Part shown: piece after piece, positions 1 through 6,232 of the stretch
Layout of the letters: each line of letters starts with the position of its first letter
Numbering within the stretch: position 1 is the stretch's first letter
Source of the DNA: CAG-390 sp964579135
Lineage (GTDB): Bacteria > Bacillota > Clostridia > Oscillospirales > CAG-272
DNA length: 12,802 nt
Direction: 5' to 3'
Assembly (NCBI GenBank): GCA_964579135.1
Contig: CAZOFD010000033.1
Location: 1 to 12,802, forward strand
Notes under the pieces: model-generated
Told to the model about the DNA's origin: nothing
Seen by the model: the letters and a program-made list of their open reading frames with translations, nothing else
The model's database searches: none
Translations under genes and position numbers: made by a program

Positions 1-75
1 CCAGTAGCCCTTTGCGGCCTTAAGAACTTTATTTCTTCTCTTGCGCGTCATCATCGCGCCCTTAACTCTTGCCAT
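1..75 (-). CDS. rplT: 50S ribosomal protein L20, N-terminal part (cut by window edge)
   Basis: Large-subunit protein L20 binds 23S rRNA early in 50S assembly, and in many bacteria it also represses its own infC-rpmI-rplT operon. Only the first 25 codons are present. The visible start, MARVKGAMMTRKRRNKVLK followed by AAKGYW, is the highly conserved basic N-terminus of the family. The ATG at 75-73 is preceded by a near-perfect SD site, AAGGAGG, at 90-84 with 8 nt spacing. It lies 22 nt downstream of rpmI on the same strand, the standard last position of the IF3 operon. The remainder lies to the left of the window. Identification is secure despite the truncation. Confidence 0.96.
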   Translation of the reverse strand, partial: MARVKGAMMTRKRRNKVLKAAKGYW

Positions 76-97
76 TTTATCTGCCTCCTTGACTTAA

Positions 98-292
98 TTA
101 CTTTGTGATGAGAGAGCGGATGTTTGCCGCTACCTGTCCGCCGACGTATGCGCCGGAACGAAGGTGTCTCTTTCTCTTTTGATCTTTCAAGCCGAGTTTG
201 TGACGATGGTGAGAGTGGTTCATTTTAACCTTGCCGCTGCCGGTAAGCGAAAAGCGCTTAGCCGAAGCCTTATGTGTCTTGATCTTTCCCAT
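98..292 (-). CDS. rpmI: 50S ribosomal protein L35
   Basis: Small basic protein of the large ribosomal subunit, 64 residues, the usual length for L35. The sequence begins MGKIKTHKASAKRFSLTGSG and carries the family signature KTHK...KRF..TGSGK near the N-terminus, a His-rich stretch (NHSHHRHK, about residues 41-48) and a KRKRHLR segment. The open frame extends 16 codons further upstream, but ATG 292 is the right start: it matches the family N-terminus and has AAAGGAG at 307-301 with 8 nt spacing. It sits between infC (73-nt spacer) and rplT (22-nt spacer) and is surely cotranscribed with both. The infC-rpmI spacer can fold (see 332-363), so its translation may be controlled separately. Confidence 0.97.
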   Translation of the reverse strand: MGKIKTHKASAKRFSLTGSGKVKMNHSHHRHKLGLKDQKRKRHLRSGAYVGGQVAANIRSLITK

Positions 293-331
293 AATTTTAT
301 CTCCTTTAACTTGATACTGTTTTATCTTTCG

Positions 332-363
332 GCGGCGCACCCTCGGGTGTACCGAAGTGCCGC
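332..363 (-). promoter_or_regulatory. Folded RNA element in the infC-rpmI spacer (possible three-way junction)
   Basis: On the minus-strand RNA, GCGGC (363-359) pairs with GCCGC (336-332). This closes a junction that holds a UUCG-capped mini-hairpin ACUUCGGU (358-351) and a second hairpin CACC-CGAG-GGTG (349-338). The infC stop codon is 3 nt upstream and the rpmI SD starts 24 nt downstream. In several bacteria L20 represses rpmI-rplT by binding RNA structure near rpmI, so a regulatory role is plausible. That role is inference. The fold was made by eye. Confidence 0.4.
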
Positions 364-365
364 TG

Positions 366-881
366 TTATTTTTTGATCGGCGAAACTATCATCGTCATCA
401 GCCTGCCGTCAAGAACGGGAGCCTTGTCGACGTTTCCGTATTCGGCAACGGAAGCGCGGAACTTTTCGATGATCTCCTTACCGATGTCTTGGTGACTCAT
501 CTCTCTGCCGCGAAAACGCAAAACGACCTTTACCTTGTTGCCTTCGGAAAGGAACTTTACGGCGCGCTTGACTTTGGTATCGAAATCGTGCGTTTCTATC
601 CTGCAGGAAAGCTGCACCTCTTTGACTTCGACGACGTTCTGCTTCTTTTTGGCTTCTTTTTCGCGTTTGTCCTGCTCAAAGCGGTATTTTCCGTAGTCGA
701 CGATTCGACAAACGGGAGGTTGAGCGTTCGGCGAAATAAGAACGAGATCGAGCCCACGGTCGTAAGCCGTGCGCAATGCGGAATCCGAACTCATAATACC
801 GAGCTGATTTCCGCCCTCGTCGATAACGCGAACCTCTCTGAAACGGATGTTTTCGTTGAGCAATGTCTCCTTGGTTGCTAT
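366..881 (-). CDS. infC: Translation initiation factor IF-3 with a non-canonical AUA start
   Basis: IF-3 binds the 30S subunit, prevents premature 50S joining and monitors start-codon and initiator-tRNA selection. The protein shows the usual layout: an N-terminal domain with LLNENIRFREVRVID and the signature NAQPPVCRIVDYGKYRFEQ, a charged linker (KREKEAKKKQ), then a C-terminal domain with KEVQLSCRIETHDF, RFRGREMSHQDIG and a C-terminal region ending in SPIKK. No ATG or GTG fits the N-terminus. A TTG at 863 gives 165 residues but its AAGGAG is only 3 nt away. An in-frame ATA at 881-879 gives 171 residues, aligns with the extra N-terminal residues of Bacillus IF-3, and follows GGGGGTGA (895-888) at good spacing; a stop codon lies just upstream of it. 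Rare AUU/AUC/AUA starts are a known autoregulatory trait of infC. Confidence 0.95.
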   Translation of the reverse strand: MATKETLLNENIRFREVRVIDEGGNQLGIMSSDSALRTAYDRGLDLVLISPNAQPPVCRIVDYGKYRFEQDKREKEAKKKQNVVEVKEVQLSCRIETHDFDTKVKRAVKFLSEGNKVKVVLRFRGREMSHQDIGKEIIEKFRASVAEYGNVDKAPVLDGRLMTMIVSPIKK

Positions 882-1010
882 TGTGGTTCACCCCCAAAAC
901 AAAATAAGCACAGAAATACTTCCGTGCCCAAAACTCCGACCGAAACGGTCGCAGGATATTAACCCGGCTCGCGGTGCGGCTGGGTGAGAACGAAAATTCT
1001 TCTTTGTTAC
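882..1010 (-). ncRNA. infC operon leader RNA (L20/IF3-leader-like)
   Basis: The transcript predicted from the promoter at 1045-1017 has about 129 nt before infC. Three stem-loops can be drawn: an imperfect one at 985-962 (ACCC/GGGU outer stem with a CGC-ACC-GCG tip), a tight GACCG-UUU-CGGUC at 950-938, and a terminator-like hairpin at 927-908 followed by U-rich sequence. Position, length and attenuator architecture match the L20-responsive leaders of Bacillota infC operons. Whether it belongs to that Rfam family cannot be decided without a covariance search. Premature termination relieved or triggered by L20 is the likely control mode, by inference. Confidence 0.6.
896..927 (-). terminator. 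Intrinsic attenuator in the infC leader
   Basis: An 8-bp stem, GCACGGAA (927-920) with UUCUGUGC (915-908) including one G-U pair, has a GUAU tetraloop. It is followed directly by UUAUUUUGUUUU (907-896). It ends just before the infC SD (895-888). A terminator placed between promoter and first gene indicates transcription attenuation rather than the end of another unit. Confidence 0.7.
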
Positions 1011-1016
1011 CCGCGT

Positions 1017-1045
1017 ATTATATCACGCTTTTTGCTGTATGTCAA
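1017..1045 (-). promoter_or_regulatory. Sigma-A promoter of the infC-rpmI-rplT operon
   Basis: The minus strand reads TTGACA (1045-1040), a 17-nt spacer, then TATAAT (1022-1017): both hexamers match consensus exactly, with ideal spacing. A TG one base before the -10 adds an extended -10 element. The predicted start is near 1010. A-tracts lie immediately upstream and could act as an UP element. Confidence 0.9.
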
Positions 1046-1048
1046 GGC

Positions 1049-1147
1049 TTTTTTTGATTTTTTCGCGTCTTTTTTCGACGGATATCCCCGATTAGGGTGC
1101 CGAAAAAGCAAAGTTTTACCTTTTTGGAATTTTTGCACGAATTTTTT
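1049..1147 (-). promoter_or_regulatory. Roughly phased A/T tracts between divergent promoters (UP element or bent DNA)
   Basis: T-runs on the plus strand occur at 1049-1055, 1058-1063, 1070-1075, 1121-1125, 1130-1134 and 1142-1147. Seen from infC these are A-tracts directly upstream of the -35, at spacings of about 8.5, 12, 9 and 12.5 bp within each group, near one helical turn. No convincing gene lies in this stretch. Enhancement of the infC promoter is inferred. Confidence 0.4.
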
Positions 1148-1172
1148 CGAAAATATTCGTCACAATTCATAA

Positions 1173-1201
1173 TTTACAAAGCCTCGCCTTTGGTGTATAA
1201 T
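1173..1201 (+). promoter_or_regulatory. Strong sigma-A promoter upstream of a candidate sRNA
   Basis: TTTACA (1173-1178), a 17-nt spacer, then TATAAT (1196-1201): 5/6 and 6/6 matches to consensus. The predicted start is near 1208. It points towards lon but lies about 345 bp upstream of the lon ATG, which has a nearer promoter of its own, so it probably drives a separate short transcript. Confidence 0.65.
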
Positions 1202-1207
1202 TGTCTC

Positions 1208-1321
1208 ACAGTCGCGGCTTATGCCGCTCTGGCCTCGAATGCACAACGGTCGCCTGTTTTTGCGGAATATCAAGCTTATGATATCAACACGCAATGCACG
1301 GTCTCCGTTGTTGCTTTTTTT
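1208..1321 (+). ncRNA. Candidate small RNA, about 114 nt, between infC and lon
   Basis: The interval is bounded by the 1173-1201 promoter and a terminator at 1291-1321. Three stem-loops can be drawn: GCGGC-UUAU-GCCGC (1214-1227), AUAUCA-AGCUUA-UGAUAU (1267-1284) and the terminator hairpin. A long-range alternative pairs GCACAACGG (1241-1249) with CCGTTGTTGC (1305-1314, one bulge). I recognise no known RNA: it is too short for 6S or tmRNA and lacks the SRP RNA core. An open frame of 77 codons (1221-1454) overlaps it, but that frame has no SD and reads through the U-tract. Expression is not shown by sequence alone. Confidence 0.35.
1291..1321 (+). terminator. Intrinsic terminator of the candidate sRNA
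   Basis: GCAATG (1291-1296) pairs with TGTTGC (1309-1314) using two G-U pairs. After a bulged C, ACGG (1298-1301) pairs with CCGT (1305-1308) around a 3-nt loop. Seven T residues follow at 1315-1321. The stem is imperfect, so efficiency is uncertain. Confidence 0.45.
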
Positions 1322-1408
1322 ATACCCGTTTTTCGCCCGCGTCGCTTTCCTTACATCGGTCTCGCGGCGATTTTCGCAGGCGCCGCCGTCGGAGGCGGGC
1401 GGTGTCGA

Positions 1409-1475
1409 CCGTTCTCTTTCGCCCGAACGTCCCGAGAACGGGACAAGTCAATAAAAATTGACTTTATTATTTTTA
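1409..1475 (+). terminator. Hairpin cluster upstream of lon with a terminator-like last stem
   Basis: The arms AAGTCAAT (1445-1452) and ATTGACTT (1457-1464) form a perfect 8-bp stem with an AAAA loop, followed by TATTATTTTTA. This could stop readthrough before the lon promoter. Just upstream, CCGTTCTC (1409-1416) can pair with GAGAACGG (1434-1441), or GTCCCG (1429-1434) with CGGGAC (1439-1444). These two options exclude each other. As DNA, the AAGTCAAT palindrome could instead be an operator. Confidence 0.4.
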
Positions 1476-1483
1476 TATTAATG

Positions 1484-1512
1484 TAGATTTTCTATCGAAA
1501 ATATGTTATAAT
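1484..1512 (+). promoter_or_regulatory. lon promoter with extended -10 and an overlapping palindrome
   Basis: TATAAT at 1507-1512 is preceded by TGT, giving an extended -10. The -35 at 17-nt spacing (TAGATT, 1484-1489) matches only 3/6, typical of extended -10 promoters. A palindrome with arms ATTTTC and GAAAAT (1487-1502) fills the spacer, a position where a bound repressor would block RNA polymerase. No CIRCE (HrcA) or CtsR-type direct repeat was recognised. Confidence 0.6.
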
Positions 1513-1545
1513 AATTGGAAAACCACAATACGTAAGGAAAACATA

Positions 1546-3981
1546 ATGTCGCAATACAAAGAAAAAGCAGAAACCTTGATATTACCCGTCGTTCCCCTGC
1601 GCGACGCGGTCGCGTTCCCGGGGATGCCCATAGATTTCGAGACCGACGACGGCGAGGGGCTCGCCGCGATAAAGCAAGCCGAATCCGGCGGGATGACGGC
1701 GCTCCTCGTCTCCGTCAAAGAGCAACCCGAGGACGAGATAAAAGCCGCAGACCTTTATTCGGTCGGCACCGTCGTAAAAATAAGGCAAAGCGTCGCAACG
1801 CCGAACGGCAAGCGCCTGATATGCGAATGTTCCTCCCGCGCCGCAGTATCCGAATATATGCAAGTCGGCGACCTTATAACGGCGAGGGTTATCGCAAAAG
1901 ACGTTAGGATAAACAAAAACGAAATATACGCCGAGGCTTGCGTTCTCGAGCTGAGGCGCGCTTTCGAAAAGATCGCCCGCTTCCAAAGCGAACTTTCTTC
2001 GTCTGCCAAACTCGCCGTAAACGGCATTGACGACCCCGGGCTATTGTCCGACCTTATTGCCTCGATCGTACTCGTGCGCAACACCGACAAGCAAGCCGTC
2101 CTTGCCGAATTCGAACCGCTCGCTCGCGCGGCACTGCTTTTGCAGCTTATCGATGCGGAATGTGAACTGCTTGAATGTGAAGAAGAAATACGCGGCAAAA
2201 CGCGCGACTGCATAAATCGCAACCAACGCGAATACTATCTGCGGGAGCAAATAAAGGTGATTCGCGAAGAGCTCGGCGAGGACGAAGACCCCGACGACTG
2301 CACCGCGCGCATAGCGGAAGCGGATCTGCCGAGCGAGGTGCGCGAAAAGCTGCTCAAAGAAAACGAGCGCCTCGCGCACACGCCTTTCGGCTCCGCCGAA
2401 GCAACCGTACTGCGCAATTACATAGACGTCGTGCTCGAGCTCCCGTGGAACAAACGCACGAAAGACCGAGCAAGCGTTGCCGCCGCGAAGAAAATACTCG
2501 ACGCAGACCACGACGGGATGGAAAAGGTCAAAGAACGCATACTCGAATTTATAGCGGTAAAGCAATTAAATCCGAGCCTCAACAACCAGATCCTTTGCCT
2601 TGTCGGACCTCCCGGAACGGGCAAAACGTCGATTGCCGCTTCCGTCGCCCGCGCGTTGAACAGAAAATACGTCAGAGTATCGCTCGGCGGCGTTCACGAC
2701 GAATCCGACATTCGCGGGCATCGCAAGACCTACGTCGCCTCTATGCCCGGCAGGATCATATCGGCGCTCTCGCAAGTCGGCGTCAACAATCCTCTTATGC
2801 TGCTCGACGAGATCGACAAAATGGCTTCGGATTCGCGGGGCGACCCCGCCTCCGCTATGCTCGAGGTGCTTGACGGAGAGCAAAACAAGACTTTCCGCGA
2901 CCACTTCGTCGAACTGCCGTTCGACCTGTCGGATTGTCTGTTTATAGCGACGGCAAATTCGCTCGACACCGTTCCCCGCCCGCTCCTCGACAGAATGGAA
3001 GTGATAGAGCTTTCGTCCTACACAAGAAACGAAAAGCTGTCCATCGCGAAAAATCACCTTTTACCAAAGCAACTCAAGCGCCACGGTCTCGGCAAAAGGA
3101 CTCTCAAAATAAGCGACGGAGCCATACTCGAGATCATCGACTGCTATACGCGCGAGGCGGGCGTGCGCAATCTCGAGCGAACCATTGCCGACCTTTGCCG
3201 CAAAGCCGCGCGCCGCATTATCGAATCGGACGGGAGCGTGCGCATGCTGAAGATAGACGTCGCCGACGTCGAGGCGTATCTCGGCGGACGAAAGATAATC
3301 CCCGAGACGACGGGCGCCGACGACGAGGTCGGTGTCGTCAACGGGCTTGCGTACACCGAGGCGGGCGGCGATCTTTTGAAGATCGAAGTCGCCGTACTCG
3401 AGGGCAGCGGCAAGCTCGAACTCACGGGTTCGCTCGGCGACGTTATGAAAGAGTCGGCACGTACGGCTGTGACTTTCGTTCGCTCGATCGCATCCGAATT
3501 CGGCATTCCCGCCGATTTTTACAAGACCAAAGACGTACACGTACACGTTCCCGCGGGTGCCGTTCCGAAAGACGGTCCCTCCGCCGGCGTTACTATGACG
3601 ACGGCGCTCGTCAGCGCGCTTGCGGGCATACCCGTTTCGCACAACGTCGCGATGACGGGCGAGGTCACGCTTACCGGGCGCGTATTGGCGATCGGCGGTT
3701 TGCGCGAGAAAACGATGGCGGCGTATGCCGCGGGGATAAAGACGGTTATAATCCCCGAAGCCAACCGCGTCGATCTCTCGAAACTCGACCCCGAGGTACG
3801 AAACGGTCTCAATTTCGTTTTCGCAAAAAAAGCCGCCGACGTGCTCGCAGCGGCTCTCGTGCGCACCCCCTCGACCGAGACCGAGGAGAATGCGAACGAG
3901 GCAACGACGCTCGGCGCGGTGCTGATCCCGAGCGTCTCAAACACAAGAACCGTTATACGGAGTAAAAGAAATGGCAATTAA
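1546..3981 (+). CDS. lon: ATP-dependent protease La (LonA type)
   Basis: Cytosolic hexameric AAA+ serine protease that degrades misfolded and regulatory proteins. At 811 residues it has full LonA layout: N-terminal substrate domain (about 10-210, starting LILPVVPLRDAVAFPGM), helical linker with NQREYYLREQIKVIREELG, AAA+ module with Walker A GPPGTGKT (354-361), Walker B LLDEID (419-424) and GHRKTYVASMPGRI, and a protease domain with PKDGPSAG holding Ser679 and a downstream Lys722. This is the intact catalytic dyad, at the same numbers as in E. coli. The Ser/Thr/Glu-rich tail after about residue 775 is longer than in many homologues. ATG 1546 has AAGGA 7 nt upstream. The last 11 nt overlap engB, as expected of a lon-ysxC translational pair. 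Confidence 0.98.
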   Translation: MSQYKEKAETLILPVVPLRDAVAFPGMPIDFETDDGEGLAAIKQAESGGMTALLVSVKEQPEDEIKAADLYSVGTVVKIRQSVATPNGKRLICECSSRAAVSEYMQVGDLITARVIAKDVRINKNEIYAEACVLELRRAFEKIARFQSELSSSAKLAVNGIDDPGLLSDLIASIVLVRNTDKQAVLAEFEPLARAALLLQLIDAECELLECEEEIRGKTRDCINRNQREYYLREQIKVIREELGEDEDPDDCTARIAEADLPSEVREKLLKENERLAHTPFGSAEATVLRNYIDVVLELPWNKRTKDRASVAAAKKILDADHDGMEKVKERILEFIAVKQLNPSLNNQILCLVGPPGTGKTSIAASVARALNRKYVRVSLGGVHDESDIRGHRKTYVASMPGRIISALSQVGVNNPLMLLDEIDKMASDSRGDPASAMLEVLDGEQNKTFRDHFVELPFDLSDCLFIATANSLDTVPRPLLDRMEVIELSSYTRNEKLSIAKNHLLPKQLKRHGLGKRTLKISDGAILEIIDCYTREAGVRNLERTIADLCRKAARRIIESDGSVRMLKIDVADVEAYLGGRKIIPETTGADDEVGVVNGLAYTEAGGDLLKIEVAVLEGSGKLELTGSLGDVMKESARTAVTFVRSIASEFGIPADFYKTKDVHVHVPAGAVPKDGPSAGVTMTTALVSALAGIPVSHNVAMTGEVTLTGRVLAIGGLREKTMAAYAAGIKTVIIPEANRVDLSKLDPEVRNGLNFVFAKKAADVLAAALVRTPSTETEENANEATTLGAVLIPSVSNTRTVIRSKRNGN

Positions 3982-4573
3982 CGTACACAATGCGGAGCTG
4001 CTGATATCCGCGGGGCGCACTTCTCAGTTTCCGTCGGTCGTACTGCCGCAGGTGGCGATGTCCGGCAGATCGAACGTCGGCAAAAGCTCGCTCATAAACA
4101 CGCTCCTCGGCAGAAAATCCTTGGCAAGGGTCAGTTCCACCCCGGGGAAAACGGTTACCGTAAACTTTTACGGCATCGACAAAAAACTCATACTCGTGGA
4201 TCTGCCGGGGTACGGCTTTGCAAAGCGCGCCGTCGACGACAAAAAGCGATGGTCCGCGTTGACGGACGGATTTTTTACCGATAATAAGAACGCCGACCTT
4301 TTGTGCCTGACCCTCCAGCTCGTAGACCTCACGGTCGGTCCCACCGCCGACGACGTTATGATGATCGAATATATGAAAGCTCTCGGCTTGCCGTTCGTTA
4401 TCGTTGCCTCGAAAGCCGACAAGCCGAACAAAACCGAGCGTGCCGCCGCGGAAGCCCGCCTTAGGGCGCACCCCGCCATACCCGAGGGCACGCTGATAAT
4501 CCCATTTTCCTCCAAGACCGGAGAGGGGCGCGACGACGTGTGGCGCGCGATTTGCGACGGCGCACAAGTTTAA
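3971..4573 (+). CDS. engB: Ribosome biogenesis GTP-binding protein EngB/YsxC
   Basis: TrmE-Era-like GTPase needed for late 50S subunit assembly, usually essential in Bacillota. The 200 residues match family length. G motifs are visible in order: G1 GRSNVGKS (32-39), G2 region SSTPGKT (55-61), G3 DLPGYG (77-82), G4 SKAD (147-150, where TKAD is commoner) and G5 SSKTGEG (160-166). The N-terminus (AELLISAGRTSQFP) resembles the family start. The ATG lies inside the end of lon (11-nt overlap), so the two are probably translationally coupled; no strong separate SD is seen. The lon-engB order is conserved in Bacillus. A 9-bp hairpin spans its stop codon (4551-4586). Confidence 0.97.
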   Translation: MAINVHNAELLISAGRTSQFPSVVLPQVAMSGRSNVGKSSLINTLLGRKSLARVSSTPGKTVTVNFYGIDKKLILVDLPGYGFAKRAVDDKKRWSALTDGFFTDNKNADLLCLTLQLVDLTVGPTADDVMMIEYMKALGLPFVIVASKADKPNKTERAAAEARLRAHPAIPEGTLIIPFSSKTGEGRDDVWRAICDGAQV

Positions 4574-4586
4574 AACGCGTCGCAAA
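4551..4586 (+). repeat. Inverted repeat across the engB stop codon
   Basis: TTTGCGACG (4551-4559) is the reverse complement of CGTCGCAAA (4578-4586), giving a 9-bp stem with an 18-nt loop that contains the engB stop. No U-tract follows, so it is not an intrinsic terminator. A role in mRNA processing or 3'-end protection within the operon is possible but unproven. Confidence 0.45.
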
Positions 4587-4640
4587 GCGCCCGTCTTACG
4601 CGCCGAACGCCGATATCACTAAATTCACGAGGTCGCTCCA

Positions 4641-5342
4641 ATGCTGTTAGATCTATTAAAAAGTATGGGCAACGCGCAAGAGTTTAAGTTCTATCTTGCC
4701 CTTACCCTGCTCTCGTTGCCGATCATACTGTTTTCGCTGTCCGCACACGAATACGCGCACGGATACGCCGCGCTGAAGCTCGGGGATCCGACAGCGCGTA
4801 ATCTCGGTCGACTGACCCTCAATCCGATAAAGCATCTGCACCCCATAGGCTTTCTTTGTATGCTCCTTTTCGGATTCGGCTGGGCGTCGCCCGTTCCCAT
4901 AAACGCACGCAACTTCAAAGACCCGCGTCGCGGAATGGCGATCTCCGCAGCCGCAGGTCCGCTGATGAATCTTTTCCTCGGATTCGTGTTTGTCATTTTC
5001 GGAGAAATATTCGATTTCGTTATGGGATTTATAACCGTAACGAGCCAAAATTATTATCTGCTTTTACTGATCTCATACTTCTTTTATCTCGGCGCCGTGA
5101 TGAACGTCTCGCTTGCCGTGTTCAATCTCCTGCCGATACCGCCCTTCGACGGATCGCGAATATTTTTCATCTTCCTGCCTCAAAAATACTATTTTAAGAT
5201 AATGAAATACGAAAAAGTGATCATGATCGTGATCTTGGTCCTTTTGTATACGGGATTTTTGACGACTCCGTTGAGCTGGCTTTCAAGCAAGATATATTCT
5301 TTCTTCGTTTGGCTCGCGGAACTTATCCCCATTTTCAGATGA
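4641..5342 (+). CDS. Site-2 protease family membrane zinc metalloprotease (peptidase M50)
   Basis: Intramembrane zinc metallopeptidase of the compact S2P/M50B type without a PDZ domain. In 233 residues it shows a first membrane helix with the zinc motif HEYAH (36-40, an HExxH), NPIKHLHPIG (61-70), further hydrophobic spans and NLLPIPPFDGSRI (162-174), whose Asp170 is the expected third zinc ligand. It therefore looks catalytically complete. ATG 4641 has GAGGT at 4629-4633. Close relatives commonly sit immediately before scpA in Clostridia, as here (7-nt gap). Its substrate is unknown. It is not SpoIVFB by context, since SpoIVFA is not next to it, and it lacks the PDZ domain of RseP. Confidence 0.9.
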   Translation: MLLDLLKSMGNAQEFKFYLALTLLSLPIILFSLSAHEYAHGYAALKLGDPTARNLGRLTLNPIKHLHPIGFLCMLLFGFGWASPVPINARNFKDPRRGMAISAAAGPLMNLFLGFVFVIFGEIFDFVMGFITVTSQNYYLLLLISYFFYLGAVMNVSLAVFNLLPIPPFDGSRIFFIFLPQKYYFKIMKYEKVIMIVILVLLYTGFLTTPLSWLSSKIYSFFVWLAELIPIFR

Positions 5343-5349
5343 GGTCAAA

Positions 5350-6144
5350 ATGAGCGAAGCGGCACCGACTTACAAACTCGAAAAATTCGAGGGTCCCCTC
5401 GATCTTTTGCTTTCGCTGATACACAAAAACAAAGTCAGCGCGGAAGATATCCCGATATCGCTTATATGCGACCAATACCTTGAGTACGTCGCCCGTGCGG
5501 AACAGCTCGATATGGAGCTTGCCGTCGAGTTTTTGACTATGGCGTCGGAACTTATGCTTATCAAGAGCAAAATGCTTCTGCCGCGCTCCTCGCCCGACGA
5601 GGCAGACCCGCGAGCAGATCTTGCGGATGCGATAGCCAAACTTGCCGCCGTAAAAAAGAACGCGGCAAAGCTCGCTCTGCTTTACGAGAGATACGGCGGA
5701 AGAACGGAAAAGGACACCGACGAGATCTCGGTCGACAAAACCTACGTCGCCGATTCCGACCCCGCGCTGCTGTACGCCGCTATGCGCAAAATTCTGACGT
5801 ACGCCTCGAGCGCCGCGGAAACGATCGCGGACAAACTCGTTCGCCCCATAGTATCGACTCCGATAGTCCCCGTACAGCTCAAAATCGTCGGGATAATGAA
5901 GCATTTTTCGTCCCCCGACGCGGAACCCACTCTCGGAGCTCTGCTTGACGATGCCGTATCTCGCCCCGACCTTGTCGCTATTTTTATAGGCGTACTCGAG
6001 CTCGTCAGAATGAAGCGTTTGCTTATCGTCGAGGCGCCCGAGGAATTCGCCGACCTGCGCGGCACCGAAACGAAATTCATCTCAAATCCCGATTATCACG
6101 GCGACGAAGTATACGACTTCGACCCCACCGCTTATTCGGGGTAA
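5350..6144 (+). CDS. scpA: Segregation and condensation protein A (kleisin)
   Basis: Kleisin subunit that bridges SMC heads and, with ScpB, forms the bacterial condensin for chromosome compaction and segregation. The protein has 264 residues, normal for the family. It opens with the diagnostic YKLEKFEGPLDLLLSLIHKN (8-27), continues with AEDIPISLICDQYLEYV and a long SMC-neck-binding helix region (AVEFLTMASELMLIKSKMLLP, 58-78), then a variable acidic linker. The C-terminal winged helix (about 180-250) includes ELVRMKRLLIVEA. ATG 5350 follows GAGGT (5341-5345) overlapping the end of the upstream protease gene, so coupling is likely. scpB lies 88 nt downstream, a larger gap than in many genomes, where the two nearly overlap. 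Confidence 0.97.
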   Translation: MSEAAPTYKLEKFEGPLDLLLSLIHKNKVSAEDIPISLICDQYLEYVARAEQLDMELAVEFLTMASELMLIKSKMLLPRSSPDEADPRADLADAIAKLAAVKKNAAKLALLYERYGGRTEKDTDEISVDKTYVADSDPALLYAAMRKILTYASSAAETIADKLVRPIVSTPIVPVQLKIVGIMKHFSSPDAEPTLGALLDDAVSRPDLVAIFIGVLELVRMKRLLIVEAPEEFADLRGTETKFISNPDYHGDEVYDFDPTAYSG

Positions 6145-6193
6145 AAGCCGAACCGCAACAAAACGATAGCAAAGTATATAACGATAATCTATC

Positions 6194-6209
6194 CGAAAGG
6201 CGGCTTTCG
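6194..6209 (+). promoter_or_regulatory. Hairpin in the scpA-scpB spacer
   Basis: CGAAAG-GCGG-CTTTCG forms a 6-bp stem with a tetraloop 23 nt before the scpB ATG. It contains GAAAGG, the only good SD-like string in the spacer, but that is too far from the ATG to serve it directly. Confidence 0.3.
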
Positions 6210-6232
6210 ACAAGCGAGAGCCACGGTACGTT

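Noticed and set aside
357..962. A long plus-strand frame opposite infC
   Set aside because: It is the antisense shadow of a certain gene and shows no family features.
961..990. T-box riboswitch in the infC leader, because the RNA contains ACCGCG
   Set aside because: The flanking GGGUGG of the T-box is missing and the leader is too short for the specifier stem.
1221..1454. A 77-codon plus-strand frame under the 1173-1201 promoter, with a hydrophobic stretch and a Pro/Ser/Glu-rich tail
   Set aside because: It has no SD at ATG 1221 or at the internal ATG 1278, resembles no family I know, passes through the terminator-like U-tract and ends inside a hairpin. It remains a possible alternative to the sRNA reading, not a supported gene.
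2934..3965. A long Arg-rich plus-strand frame inside lon
   Set aside because: It is an out-of-frame shadow of lon with biased composition and no domain features.
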